64,000 nucleotides of DNA from Malania oleifera (taxonomy: Eukaryota > Streptophyta > Magnoliopsida > Santalales > Ximeniaceae). Made by a program: the position numbers and the translations under genes. Position 1 is the stretch's first letter. Each line of letters opens with the position of its first letter. Location: assembly GCF_029873635.1 (NCBI RefSeq), contig NC_080422.1:10757764-10821763 (forward strand), written 5' to 3'. The notes under the pieces were generated by a model. It searched no databases and was not told the DNA's origin. It saw only the letters and a program-made list of their open reading frames with translations. Below, in pieces: positions 1 through 11,690 of the stretch.

Positions 1-48
1 GAGCTCTTGACCTTGTATTCTCTTTCTTGAGTCCTGTCACATCATTAC

Positions 49-1913
49 TGTTGACCTGATAGGTCACACCAAGTTTTGATCAGGACAAATACTCTTGGTA
101 CTGATGGTTGTACTAAGGTTTGCATGTAGGTTCACCTGGGCGGGTACTCAAACTGAAATACATATCATGATGGCGTGCGGTTTTCGTGCCAATGAATGAA
201 GAAGTCTGTGTTGTTTTTGTATCTCTTTTTCACTTTCTTCATTCTGGGATGTAATATTATTATGGATTGTACACTCCTATGACTTGTAATAATTTGCATT
301 ATGCATGATAGGTAGGTATGCTCAAATCAACCCTAGTTGGACTTTAGGTACCTAAACAAGTGCACAAAAAGTCCCCAACATCACTTATTATATCAGGGGA
401 ATCAATTGAGGCAAAAATGGACTTAAGTTGAAATGGTTGAGTGGGTTCAGGCGACTGAACCTAAGCCGTGTAAAACGGTTCGGGCGATCGAACAAGTCAA
501 CATGTTGACTTCATTTTTCGGGCACCTGAACCATTTTTGAGCATATCTCCCTCGGTCACCCGAACTCGTGTCAGGTTCCTTTTCAACTACTCGGGCACCC
601 GAACATTCACGTTCAAAATGAGCTCGGGCGACTGAATTGGCTGGTTCAGTTAACCGAACTTGGAATCGAGCACCCGAACCTACGAACATTTGGCTACTGA
701 CTTTGTTTAAGCCACCCGAGCATAATTTTGGGCACCCAAACCCTTTTAAAATGATTTTGTGATTGAGTCTGTTCGGGCACCCGAACCTCAGGTCGGGCAA
801 TATTTTTTACTGATTTTTAAATGGGGTAAACTGGGCTAATTTTCTTAATGACTTTTAAAACAAATTTAATTATCCCCATTGAGTCCCTAACGGTCAAAAA
901 TTTCTCCTTGCCTATAAATACCTGTTCATTTGTCATAATTAGTAAGGATTAGCATTTTGATTAAGTGTTGTGAGTATCTCTAAACTGATTGTGCTTAGTC
1001 TTACTAGCTAGTACTCACATTTGGTATATTGTTTGATTGATTTTATTTGAGAGTATAGCCTAAAGTTCTTCCACCAATTTTTCTTGATAAATCTTGTGTG
1101 GGAAGACTTAAAAAGTTGTGGTTCTTGCATTGTCATTGCAAGAAACCTAAACCTATACTTTTATGTGCAAAATCCTTTTCAAAAGCTAGTTTTTCAAACA
1201 CTCCATTGTGCTTTGTATATTGAAATATCTTGTTGAGTTTGTTTGAATCAAATTGCTTAGCATATTTGAAACCCTGATATTATTTTGTGTTATTCACATA
1301 TTGTGTTTCAAATCTTGCGTTGATATACACTTTAGATCTTGTGTTATTCACATACTTGATCGAGTGTGTAGCACACATTAGAGCACTGAGCATATTTACG
1401 TATCATTCATGCTTGCAATATTGATTGAGTTGTACTGGTGCACATATCTGCTTGCGAAGAAGCATATTTTCATGTACAAATCTAATATACATTGGTTGTA
1501 TTCCAGGCACGGGCCTGAAAAGGGAGACTAGCCCCGTTGAATAGTCTTAGACTGGCTTAAACCCGGTTAGGAAAGTTAGGTGCGCCATCCTGGTAAGGCG
1601 TGTTGGTTGAGGTCAGCCCCTTGAATTGACCTAGTTGTAATCGGTGCCGCTTCACCCGTTAAGTGAGCAGTAGTGGAATCCTTGTGCTGGTGTGGCCAAG
1701 GTGGGGACATAAGCAATTTGGCCGAACCTCGATAACATATTGCATGTAATGTTTACTTTTCCGCACTTTACTTTTACTGCACATGTATGTTTATTTATTG
1801 ATCACATAGATTGACCTTTGGTTGTGTAATACTGCTGTTAAACCGATTGACTCAGGTGATAATTTTTAAATTCTCAATTCACCCCTCCTTTTGGGGTTGC
1901 ACCAAAGATAACA
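49..1913 (+). mobile_element. Copia (SIRE-like) solo LTR, 1865 bp, target repeat ATTAC
   Basis: The repeat begins TGTTGACC and ends AACA, and is flanked by the 5-bp direct repeat ATTAC (44-48 and 1914-1918). There is no primer site, polypurine tract or coding sequence, so it is a solo LTR. A TATA box lies at 912-920 (CTATAAATA). The 3' part has the family hallmark TTCTCAATTCACCCCTCC followed by a run ending in ACA. It sits inside the 3' LTR of the older SIRE-like element. The U3 part carries an array of dyad motifs (see 447-787). Confidence 0.92.
447..787 (+). repeat. U3 dyad-motif array, about 11 copies, consensus TTCGGGCACCCGAAC
   Basis: Roughly eleven 14-16 bp near-palindromes occur at irregular 15-50 bp intervals, for example at 476-492, 517-532, 590-604, 643-659 and 771-787. 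The conserved arms are TTCGG or TTCAG and CCGAA or CTGAA, with a 4-bp centre. The array ends about 125 bp upstream of the TATA box of this LTR. Comparable arrays occur in every Copia LTR of the window. Confidence 0.85.
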
Positions 1914-1989
1914 ATTACTTAACTAAATATGTTAAGTTCCTCTAATTTGTTATCATTAAAATAAGATTTCAAGCCTTGTAAGGCCAATA

Positions 1990-3537
1990 ATCTCCCCCTT
2001 TTTTATGCTGACAAACAAGGAGTCGAGCAAGTCTTAAAAAGACTCCTCCTTACAATAAGCATTCACTTAACAATATTTGCAATATCAAGATTAAGTTCAA
2101 TATTAATTTCAATATCATGCTCATATATCAAAATCACATCATTCAAGATCAAATACCAATATATCAACTTAAGTATGCAGCGTCATGCTCAATTTTTGCC
2201 TAAAATTTCTCCCCTTTTTGACATCAATCAAAAAGAGTAAGATATCAAGAAAAATATATAAAGACTAAGGCATTGAGCAACCATAAGCAAAGTATAGATC
2301 TAGTGAAGGCTCAAAATAGAAGTTTTGCATTTATCATGCATAAAAAGATAGGCAATAAGTTTATAAAGTAGCATGGGAAATACAAAAGATTTATCATAAT
2401 TTTCAATAATGAACATAAATCATGATATCACTACTTATTAAGTCTAACTCCCCCGGAATGAAATGTATTTCATATTCAATAAATTCAAACTTTCATTTGA
2501 AGTAAAAACTATGTATTATGAAGATAGCAATTATGCTTTTAAAATTTATCATGCCATGCTTCAAATATTAATTTATTTCATGTAAGTGCTCATGGATACA
2601 AATATCAAGAATAATACCAATATTATATCAATATCATCAATATCATAACATGCTTATGAATACAAATATGCTGTCATGCTCAAGTATCAATTTACATACT
2701 CATGGATACCAATATATTTCTTAGATACCATTAGTAATATCAATACATGAGCTGCTTATGGATTTTAATTTATGTTCATAGATACCAATTTTTAATTCAA
2801 CTCTCTCTCCCCCTTTTTGAAATTAATAAAGAAGGTTATCAATAAGCATGTGCAGTCTAATGCAATGTACAACACAAGACAAATAAGCTTTGGACAATTC
2901 ATCCATTGATTGTGGCCAACAATATTATTTTCATTTGTTTCAGTATGATAAGTATCAGTAAGCTCGGAAACTCATCCTTATCACATATTTCAACATGTCT
3001 AATATCCTTATATTATGAAATGATTTTCCATAGATTTGATCAAGGAGAATTTTATTCTTGAGTCAACCATATGCTATGAGCATAAAACAAGTTCAATGCA
3101 CCTACAATACTTTAATCAGCCGTGTTTCATATTTTTCACTTATGAGCTTCATTAGTGATTGATTTTCTAAATCTCTAGTATGTGCGAATAATATTATATG
3201 TTATGCTCTTAAAAAAAATTTAAACCTTAAGTACTTATAACAGTTCATCTAAGGTTATGTTTTTTTTTTTTAAATTTCTTTAGCTATAGTTGAAATATTC
3301 ACCATGATATGCATAGTTAATATAAACTTTTAGATTATGCATCAAATCTTTAAGGTAGACATATCTATTTATATTATATGAGTTAAGCATGTCTATTATC
3401 AGAGCACATTTATAATTATCACTTTATTTCTTTTAGGATTGGCTAACTTAAATTCTATAGGTTGTTGAGTCATTACTAATCCATTTCATTTCAGCATAAT
3501 TTTAGACTCTTAATAAGAGAATACTTAAGTCTATGGT
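1990..3537 (-). mobile_element. 3' internal region of the SIRE-like element with polypurine tract(s)
   Basis: This is 1.5 kb of AT-rich non-coding DNA between the gag zinc knuckle and the 3' LTR. The polypurine tract is at 1990-2003 (TCTCCCCCTT on the plus strand). Similar TCTCCCC-CTTTTTG tracts recur at about 2209-2220 and 2806-2820, and a shorter CTCCCCC tract near 2450. No coding sequence is recognisable. An imperfect inverted repeat (GGAGTC/GACTCC, about 2021-2048) lies beside the polypurine tract. Confidence 0.7.
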
Positions 3538-3849
3538 TTATGCACTAGTCTTTCTTCTTGGTACCCATACTTTCTTGGGTCCGGATGGTTTAACAAGAGA
3601 TGTTTCTTTTACTTTCCAAACATGTTTAATTTTCACATCTTTCTTCTTTAATGAACATTCGAATTTTATATGTCCTTTCTTCTTACATAGAAAACATGTA
3701 GCATGAGTATAAGCATTAAAGGAGGTGTTAGCATAGTTTTTGGAGGCTTTTGTAAAGTACTCCATATAGAGGTTCTTTTTCTTTGTATTTTCAACTCCAT
3801 TGAACCCTATGCCCTCTTTATTTAAAGACATTCTTTGTGCACCAATCAT
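3538..3849 (-). pseudogene. Copia gag C-terminal part with CCHC zinc knuckle
   Basis: The minus-strand translation contains CFLCKKKGHIKFEC, a C-X2-C-X4-H-X4-C retroviral-type zinc knuckle that binds RNA in the particle, followed by a basic stretch with GPKKVWVP, which is typical of SIRE-type gag just before protease. It belongs to the same gag as 17893-19173, from which it is separated by the inserted Gypsy element. It is a fossil fragment. Confidence 0.8.
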
Positions 3850-4640
3850 TCTATCAAAATTTTCCTTTCCTTTAGTGAAGTTGTAGATTATTTTTGTAGA
3901 GACTCGAAAAATTATAATAATTAAATAATAGAAAGAAAGGTAAATTAAAAGGAGGATAAAGCAGGGTTCCTCGATGAATGCCCTGGTTTCGTCAACAAGC
4001 TCCCATGTAGTGTTTGCCGACGAGTTTCATTGTTTCATTGATGAAAAGATACCGAGAGGGGGGGGGGGTATTTCAGACCCATTGGTTTGTTGACGAGCTC
4101 ATCACCTTCGTCGACAAACTACCTTCTTCAGTTCATCGAAGAAACCACGTGGCCAGCTACTTATAAATATGGAAAAATTAGACTTTTGGTGTGAATTTCA
4201 ACTGGGTTCTCTTTCTCTCTCTATATTTTCGGTCCTCTCACATTCTCTCTAAGTTATCGACCCCATTTCTCCCTGTTTCGATGATCAGAAGCTACCACGT
4301 CGATTTTGGGGAGATTCTCTACAACCTAACCGGAGCAGAATCTTGGTTTAAGAAGTTTGGGCACCATCCCAAAATCAGGGTAAGTAGAATATTTTAGGGT
4401 TTCCATAGTTATCAGGTCTTTCTGAACCCAAATTTTGTATTAGATGTTAATATACTGATGTTTGGGATGATTAAACTAGGGTGTTGAGATTTCAGGGTTT
4501 GGGTTTCCAAACACCGAAGACATGGGTTAAGGATCCCAGCGGGTGTTATCTCAGGAACCCAGGTAAAATGATAAATAGTTTATAGGTTAGAAATGTGAGT
4601 ATGATAATAATTATGGATATTCATTTTATTGAAGGGGGGG

Positions 4641-4642
<2 letters not shown>

Positions 4643-4710
<68 letters not shown>
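4643..4710. repeat. (AT)n(GT)n microsatellite in the Gypsy-A 5' LTR
   Basis: About 17 AT repeats pass into GT repeats. The 3' LTR has the same tract at 16143-16202, so the microsatellite belongs to the element and was not acquired after insertion. Confidence 0.95.
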
Positions 4711-4712
<2 letters not shown>

Positions 4713-4999
4713 CTGTGTGTAATTTCAGGGCATTGAAATTACAAAGATTGCAAGCGTGAAACAGGAAAATAATAAACAGTTCTTAGAAAGTTCGATAAAG
4801 GAAATGTGTTATGCCAGTTAAATTAGAAATTTTACCAGTAAAACATAATATTTGAATATGAGTTACAAAGTTTGGTTTTTGAATAAATTAGAGCATGGAA
4901 ATTACTCTGTATTACAAATGATATTTATTGAGTTTTATTTAATTTGAGTGGCATGAGAAATACTGGAATATTATAGACTTTAATATAGATCTACAGAAC

Positions 5000-5155
5000 C
5001 ATGATTAAATAGTATCTTATAGAATAATGATTATACAGTTTTTTACATAACCATGGTTATATAGTATCTTATAGAATCATGATTATACAGTATTTTACAG
5101 AACCATGATTATATAGTATTTTACAGAATCATGATTATATAGTGTTTTACAGAAC
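5000..5155 (+). repeat. 26-bp minisatellite, six units, in the Gypsy-A LTR
   Basis: There are six consecutive 26-bp units starting CATGATTA and ending ACAGAAC or similar, without length change. The 3' LTR carries the same six units at 16447-16602, and degenerate relatives appear in the minus-strand LTRs 33829-35865 and 58018-60026. Confidence 0.88.
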
Positions 5156-6004
5156 CATGATATACAGAGCATAGAACCATGACATACAGAAATACATATT
5201 ATACAAAATTACAGTTATTACAACGTCATGGTTAATACAAAGATTTATAGCATCATGATAAATACAGTTGATATAGAATCATGGTAAAATAGATAGATGT
5301 TATATAGAAATAGTATTATATAGTATCAGACCCTGATGGAACAGAGCAGTTTACAGAGCATGATATCGTAGCTATACAGTATAGACAGTGCAACCATACG
5401 TCTCAGATATAGTATGGTATTGTCGATTGTGCCATAGGTAGAGTAGAGGACTCCCTCGTGTCCAGACTAGGTGGAGTAGGCCTTTCGTGCTATAGGTATA
5501 TACAGACATATGCATACAGTTAGACTAGCACTGGTAGGCCAACTAGTGTTCAGTCTTGCGTACGGACCGCACAACCCTGTCATAAAGGGTTAAATCATGA
5601 CATATGGCCATCTAGGGAAGTTTTCAGAATTATAAACATACAGTATACACAGAAAACAGAGATTACCTATTATAGTTAGAAGTATGATTGAATAGATAAC
5701 TCAGAAATTCTGTATTTTAAAGGACATAGGTGTGGGTTATTATACATATACTTTTACATGATATCTTATTTACAGTTTTAAATACAAGATATGTTGCGAA
5801 TAAACTCATATGTCACACACTAGTAATAACATGTTTCTCATTATTGAGAGGTGTCTCACTCTAGTGTTATGAACATTTCAGGTAACCCAGAGAGATGTGC
5901 AGGGCCGACTCAGATATAGAGGAGGCGGCTGAGTCGGCATAGTCTTGGGGTGAGTCTTGGGCAAAGTAGTAGAGCCTCAGCGCTTTGGAATTTTCAAGGA
6001 ATGA

Positions 6005-6011
6005 TGTGTAT

Positions 6012-6072
<61 letters not shown>
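6005..6072. repeat. (GT)n microsatellite
   Basis: A GT tract of about 60 bp with a few TATG interruptions, near the 3' end of the Gypsy-A 5' LTR. Open frames through it on both strands encode only Cys-Val or His-Thr runs and are not genes. Confidence 0.95.
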
Positions 6073-6074
<2 letters not shown>

Positions 6075-6300
6075 GAGGATCTGTAGCACTCTGGTATTGT
6101 GTATTTTGGGATATGGTTTGGATATATATATGTTTTCCATTGCATAGATATTATACGGAGAATGCACAGGATACCACGACACCCGCTCTGGGTCGTGATG
6201 ATGAAAGATATCTATATATAGGGTATTAGAGTTATGATATATAGTTTGACAACATTTATATAAAAAAAAATATGGTTAGAAATTTTGGGTCGTTACAATT

Positions 6301-6312
6301 TGGTATCAGAGC
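6301..6312 (+). other. Primer-binding site, initiator-Met tRNA
   Basis: TGGTATCAGAGC, complementary to the 3' end of plant initiator methionine tRNA, three bases after the 5' LTR of Gypsy-A. Confidence 0.92.
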
Positions 6313-6666
6313 CTAGGTTGCTAGGTTCGGTAGACGATAGAGTACAACAGAAAATAATACCAGAGCATGGGAATAGATCGGGAATTTAGTGAGTCAATGT
6401 TGGGGAAATTAAGATGAGTATTTAGGGTTTTGTTCCATGATTAGGAAGCAGGATTTCCATAGTGGTTTCTATGTCTTTCCTGGGGTGACGATTTCAGGAA
6501 AGTCATAGTAAACTATTGTCAGGTTGTGTTTCTCAATTACTGGACTAAATCTTAAATTGAGAATAAAGATGATAGGTTGGTTGAGGATATAAGATTTCAG
6601 TTAGATAAATATGTTAGTTATATTATTAAAATAGGGTCCTCAGACTATGTTTATCTTATTTTAAGG

Positions 6667-7640
6667 ATGAACCTTGAGGGTAGCAGTGCCCATGCCAGTG
6701 GTGATGATGGTGCAGACCCCTCTGGTGCGGGTGGTGGTGATTCAGATGCAGTTCTGCGTAGTGTGGCTCAACATGTTATAGCTCAGATTGCATGGAGCTC
6801 TAGAGGGCAGGGAGGCATACCGATAGATCAGGATTGTACCATTGAGAAGTTTATTAAAATGAATGCTCAAACATTTTTAGGAGGATTCGATCCTGTTGTG
6901 GCTAAAAATTGGACGCAAGAGATCGAGAAAATAGGGACAGTGCTCCACTGTATGGATGAACTGAGGGTTCTTTATGCTACCTATAAATTAACAAGTGAGG
7001 CTGAGAGATGGTGGACAGTTACGAGATTATTGGAGGAGCAGAGACATGTACCAGTGGCTATGACTTGGTGCTGATTTAAAGAAATCTTCTTTGATCATTA
7101 TTTTCCTGCCACTGTCAGAGAGGCTAAGGTAATAAAATTTGTAAAATTGACTCTGGGAAGTCTCACAGCCCAGCAATATGCGGCAAAGTTCATTGAGCTA
7201 TCACGCTTTGCCCCCTACATCATCCCAAATGAGGTGAAAAGGGTGAGGATGTTTGAGAGGGGCTTGAGGCAAGATATCTTCAAGCAGGTGGCAGTCCTAA
7301 AAATGGAGGATTTATCTGAATTGGTGGATAGGGCCACCGTAGCAGAGGAGAGTGAACAGAAAGATGCGTGGACCCCGAGTTAGAGAAAGAGACCCACGCC
7401 TTCGGGTTTCCAGGCAGGGTCCAGCCGAGGCCTTTGGAGAGGAGATAGATATGGCATAGCTCAAAGACAGAAGAGAGGAGATCATGGGTACTAGGGTGAG
7501 CAGACATACCCTATTTGCCACATATGTTGTAGGAGACATACGGGAGTATGCCAGTTAGGAAACAATGTTTGCTACAGATGTGGTAGACCTGGACATGTAG
7601 CACGAGAGTGTCATTGGCCACCAACCAGTGCACCAATCCC
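6667..7640 (+). pseudogene. Gypsy-A gag, degenerate
   Basis: The translation shows an acidic, glycine-rich start, then a Retrotrans_gag-type core ([26 protein letters not shown] and RWWTVTRLL motifs), then a CCHC zinc knuckle CYRCGRPGHVAREC at 7570-7611. In the family this protein forms the particle shell and packages the RNA. It is broken and matches the gag of the element beginning at 57816 closely. Confidence 0.85.
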
Positions 7641-7716
7641 TAGATAGATCTGAAGATATAATTAGGCACCCAAGGGTGGTGGTCAGTAGAGGAATACAGC
7701 ACCAGCGAAGGTTTAT

Positions 7717-8240
7717 ACATTGACGCCGAGAGACATTGAGACTGCCGGAGACGTCGTGATAGGTATTCTTACTACTTTACCATATAAAATTGTTATTTTG
7801 TTTGACACATGTGCCACCCATTTCTTTGTATCGTCGGGATATGTCAAACTATCTGGGGCTGGGACACAAATGTTAGATGTTGAGTTTTCAGTAGTCGCAC
7901 TGATTGAAGCAGTAGTGAGGTGTAGAAGGGTGCTTAGAAGCTTTCCAGTGGGTATTTAGGAGAAAGTATTACCAGCTGACCTAGTGGTATTAGATATACA
8001 TGGATTTGATGTGATATTGGGAATGAATTGGTTGGCAGCTAATTACGCCAACATTAATTGCCATAAAAAATAAGCGATCTTTAGACCCCCAAGTGAGCAA
8101 CAATTCAGATTCATGGGATCACGTGTGTGCGCCTTGCCACAACTGGTGTCGTCTAGTCAGGCAAGGAGGCTGCTTCAGAGTGGTTGCCAGGGGTATATTG
8201 CCTATATAAAGGAAATGCCAAAGGAAGAATTGAAACAAGC
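7717..8240 (+). pseudogene. Gypsy-A protease region, degenerate
   Basis: It contains an aspartic-protease-like active-site region (LFDT) and the downstream VILGMNWL motif that follows the protease fold in Tekay-like polyproteins. A segment of about 355 bp (roughly 7889-8243) is repeated directly behind itself (from about 8244), and the solo LTR 8583-10469 lies in the second copy. Confidence 0.78.
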
Positions 8241-8582
8241 TGTCTGTAGTCACACCGACTGGAGTAGTAGTGAGGTGTAGAAGGGTGCTTAGAAGCTTTC
8301 CAGTGGGTATTCAAGAGAAAGTATTACCAGCCAACCTAATGGTATTAGATATGCAGGGATTTGATGTGATATTGGGAATGAACTGGCTGACAGCTAATTA
8401 CGCCAGCATTGATTGCCATTAAAAATAAGTGATCTTCAAACCCCCAGGTGAGCAGGAATTCAGATTCATGAGATCACTTGTGCGCACCTCACCATAGCTG
8501 GTGTCAGCTATTCAAGCGAAGAGGCTGCTTCAGAGTGGTTGCCAGGGGTATATTGCCTATATAAAGGAAATGCCAAAGGAAG

Positions 8583-10469
8583 TGTTGATTAAGGTGTAAT
8601 CCCAAGAGGGGGGTGAATTGGATATTAAAAAAAAAATAATCCATTTAATTTCCTTTTACACACTTCTTATAAGTTTACCAACTACTTTTAGTTGCTCAAT
8701 TATGTGTGAGTGTGGCAATCCTGTTTATGCATGCAATATATTCAATTTAAATATAACACGGAAAATAAAGAGTAAAAGGAAGAGAGAAGACAAACGCGAT
8801 TTTACGAGGTTCATCCGACTTGGCCTACGTCCTCGCCTTGAGCAACCACTCAAGGATTCACTAAAAACCCTGATCCTTAAAGTGGGACGGAGCTTTCCTT
8901 ACAAACCACTGCTTATAAGAGGTACAACTCCCTCCTTATCCGCTGCTCACAAGAGGTACAGCTTCCTCCTCAAACCCGGTTCGCAACCCGAACCGTGTTT
9001 ACAATGAAATCTGAAAATAACACTCAAAACAATGCTTCTAACAAAAGCTTGTGAGTACAATTCAATTTCCTAGTACATTAACATATGATATAACTTGAAG
9101 CTCAAGAATGTATGAAAAACGATACAATCTTTTGATGTATGATATGTGTCAACACACAAATTCGTAATTAATCAAAACTCCTAAGTGAAAATATATTTGG
9201 AATGCTTTGGAGTCCACTAGGGTTTTGGATTCACTTTGTAAAGATGCACAAGTATATTTGAAGTGAGCTATTTAACAAAAATTTGACTTGAACACAACTC
9301 AATCAAAAATCACAAATTTTTCCTTCAAGTTCCAATATTTTAATCAAAGTAGGTTTTTCAATAAGAAGCCCAATGAACAATATATATGAATATGTGTTTA
9401 TGTACTTCTTGAATCGCAAATCAATCAACCAAGCTAACAAGTTTTTCTCAAAACATGATCTTTTCAAAAATCAGTTTTTATATGTGAATACACACTCAAG
9501 ATCAAAACCTCTTTCTAATGATAAACACGTAAAGAGATGAGAGGTTCTTGAAAAGTAATAACTTGACAGATCAAACCTTAATATTGGATTAAAGTTTAGT
9601 TGGATGAATGAAAGCCCTTTTGATTTCAGTAGCGATTTTCCCAACGAAGATGGAAGAAGATTGAAGTGCAGAAAATCGGCTCTAGGGTTTAAGTCTTGCA
9701 ATGAGATGTATATCTTTCTTGTTGTGTCTCTTAGCTTATATTCTAGGGTTTAGATATTCATAATATATATTATATTACCCTTAGAATTAATCTCAGCTAT
9801 TGGATCAACAAGATACTTCTCGTGTCTTTTTAATAAAGAACTGATTTTTAGGCTTTCCCGCGAGTTCAAGCAACCAAACTCGACTTCAGGCTCCTGAAGT
9901 GTCAACTTCAGGCGCTTGAGGTTCCAAGGTCAGGCAACCGAAGAGCCTCAGCCAGGTTCTGTCATCTCCATTTAATTCTTCAGGCGACTGAACTTAATCT
10001 TCAGGTAATCGAAGAAATTCTTCAGGCTACTGAGGTTTGAGTTCAGGCGACCGAAATCCCCATTTTCTCAAATTTTCATTTCTAATTAAAAAATCTGCTT
10101 GGCTCATTTTCTTGGGTCTTTCATAAAATATATTTTTCATGATTTTGAAAACATTTCAAGGTTCATGAGAGTTCCCTAATGATTTACATAGAATGCATAA
10201 ATCCTAAAACTATTCTAAGTTATAATGAGCCTCAAATTAAATCATATGAAAATGTTAATACATGAGTTCTAAATACCCTTTCCCAAGATATTCTTGAACT
10301 TTTCCGCTTGCATCTTGATTCCCGTACTCTTTGAGTTCCATGGATCTTGCCAAGATTTGTTAACTTTCCGTGCATGCTTAGTATAGGTCCTGTTCACAAA
10401 CTCAATACACAGATCAAATATCAAGTGATTTGTCATTATCAAAACAAGATTGGACTCGTAGAGTCAACA
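8583..10469 (-). mobile_element. Copia (SIRE-like) solo LTR, 1887 bp, target repeat GGAAG
   Basis: On the minus strand it begins TGTTGACT at 10469 and ends AATCAACA at 8583. It is flanked by GGAAG at 8578-8582 and 10470-10474. It is the same subfamily as the plus-strand solo LTR 21230-23197: both ends, the dyad array and the GAACCGGGT region match closely. It is inserted in the pol of Gypsy-A and carries no coding sequence. Confidence 0.93.
9862..10053 (-). repeat. U3 dyad-motif array, about 8 copies, TTCAGGCGCCTGAA type
   Basis: Dyads occur near 9862, 9882, 9905, 9931, 9981, 10001, 10021 and 10040, about 20-50 bp apart, of the form CTTCAGG-(4 nt)-CTGAAG. It corresponds to the array at 21640-21835 in the sister LTR copy. 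Confidence 0.82.
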
Positions 10470-10489
10470 GGAAGGATTGAAACAAGCTG

Positions 10490-11420
10490 ATATTCTGGTA
10501 GTTAGAGAATTTTCAAATGGTTTTTTGGAAGAATTACCTAATATACCACTTGATCGAGAAATAGAATTTGCCGTGTATCTACTACCAAGATTGGCATCGA
10601 TATCTAAAGCACCCTACAAAATGGCTCAAGTTGAACTAAAAGAATTGAAAGACCAGTTGTAGGAGTTGTTGGATAAGGGGTTTATAGACCTAGAGTGTCG
10701 CCTTGGGGAGCACCAGTCTTGTTTGTAAAGAAGAAAGATGAGACCATGAGGATATGCATTGATTATAGAGAAATAAATAAAGTGGCAGTTAAGAATAAAT
10801 ATCCTCTTCCCAAAATTGATGATTTATTTGATTAGCTCCAGGAGACCCAGGTTTACTCCAAGATTAACCTGCGATCGGGATATCATCAGGTGAAAGTTAA
10901 AGCCGAGGACGTTTTGAAGACAACTTTCCAAACCAGGTATGGGCACTACGAGTGTTTGGTAACGCCGTTCGGATTGACTAATGCACTAGCAGTGTTTATG
11001 GACCTAATGAATTGGGTGTTCCATCAGTATTTGGACCAGCTTGTTGTGGTATTTATTGATGATATACTGGTCTACTTGAAGAGTTTTGAGGAGCACGAGA
11101 ATCATCTGAGGCTGGTATTGCAGGTATTGAGGGAAAAGAAATTGTACGCCAAATTTAAGAAATGTGAATTCTGGCTGAGGCAAGTTACTTTTCTCGAGCA
11201 TGTGATCTCGGGGTATGGCATATCAGTAGACCCAAGAAAAATAGAAGTAATGGTAAATTGGGTGAGATCAGGGAACATTCAGAAGGTCAGGAGTTCCTAG
11301 GTTTGGCAGGGTACTACAGGTGTTTTTTGGATGGTTTTTCCAAGTTATCGGGTCCATTGACACGACTCATAAGGAAAAATATGAGAATTGATTGGACTGA
11401 TGAGTGTGAGCAGAGCTTCT
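10490..11420 (+). pseudogene. Gypsy-A reverse transcriptase, degenerate
   Basis: Motifs in order: LPRLASISKAPYKMA (linker), [11 protein letters not shown]-like, [16 protein letters not shown] and the catalytic FIDDILVY with its Asp-Asp at 11058-11063. It is followed by the KKCEFWL-type thumb and connection motifs. In the family it copies the element RNA into DNA. Broken. Confidence 0.87.
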
Positions 11421-11429
11421 AGTAATTGA

Positions 11430-11690
11430 AGTGGCAGTTGGTACATGATTTAGAGTTAGCTGCAGTGGTATATGCTTTAAAGATCTGGAGGCATTATTTT
11501 TATGGTAGGAAATGTGAGATCTTCACTGACCACAAAATTTTGAAGTATTTCTTCACCCAGAAAGAACTGAATGTGAGGAAAAGAAGATGATTATAGCTCA
11601 TTAAAGATTAGGATTGCACTATTAGCTACCACCAAAGAAAAGAAATTGTGGTAGCTGATGCTTTGAGCCGAAATTAGTGGGAGCAGCATT
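11430..11690 (+). pseudogene. Gypsy-A RNase H, degenerate
   Basis: The translated segments show the Gypsy RNase H motifs [16 protein letters not shown]-like, FTDHK and a VADALSR-like end. Less well preserved than the corresponding part of the element at 35866. Confidence 0.75.

Larger units (their letters stand above)
1..1989 (-). repeat. 3' LTR (start only) of the SIRE-like element, split by a solo LTR
   Basis: Bases 1-48 and 1914-1989 match 21082-21197 of the 5' LTR almost base for base: the stretch ending in CATTAC joins to TTAACTAAATATG once the inserted solo LTR and one target repeat are removed. The rest of this LTR lies left of position 1. In element orientation the LTR begins at 1989, next to the polypurine tract. 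Confidence 0.85.
3895..6297 (+). repeat. 5' LTR of Gypsy-A (2403 bp)
   Basis: TG...CA ended. Order of landmarks: degenerate TTCGTCGACGAA-type dyads (about 3973-4145), TATA box 4162-4169 (TATAAATA), a CT-rich tract (about 4205-4230), an AT/GT microsatellite (4643-4710), six 26-bp tandem units (5000-5155), a GT microsatellite (6005-6072), then the end GGGTCGTTACA immediately before the primer site. Confidence 0.9.

Noticed and set aside
5950-6229. Open frames through the (GT)n tract on both strands
   Set aside because: They encode only Cys-Val or His-Thr runs caused by the microsatellite; the same applies to 17397-17736, 23350-23553, 32334-32602 and 56172-56360.
8618-9007. A 129-codon plus-strand frame in the solo LTR 8583-10469
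   Set aside because: It is antisense to the LTR, has no recognisable domain, and the sister copy at 21230-23197 does not keep it as a gene-like frame.
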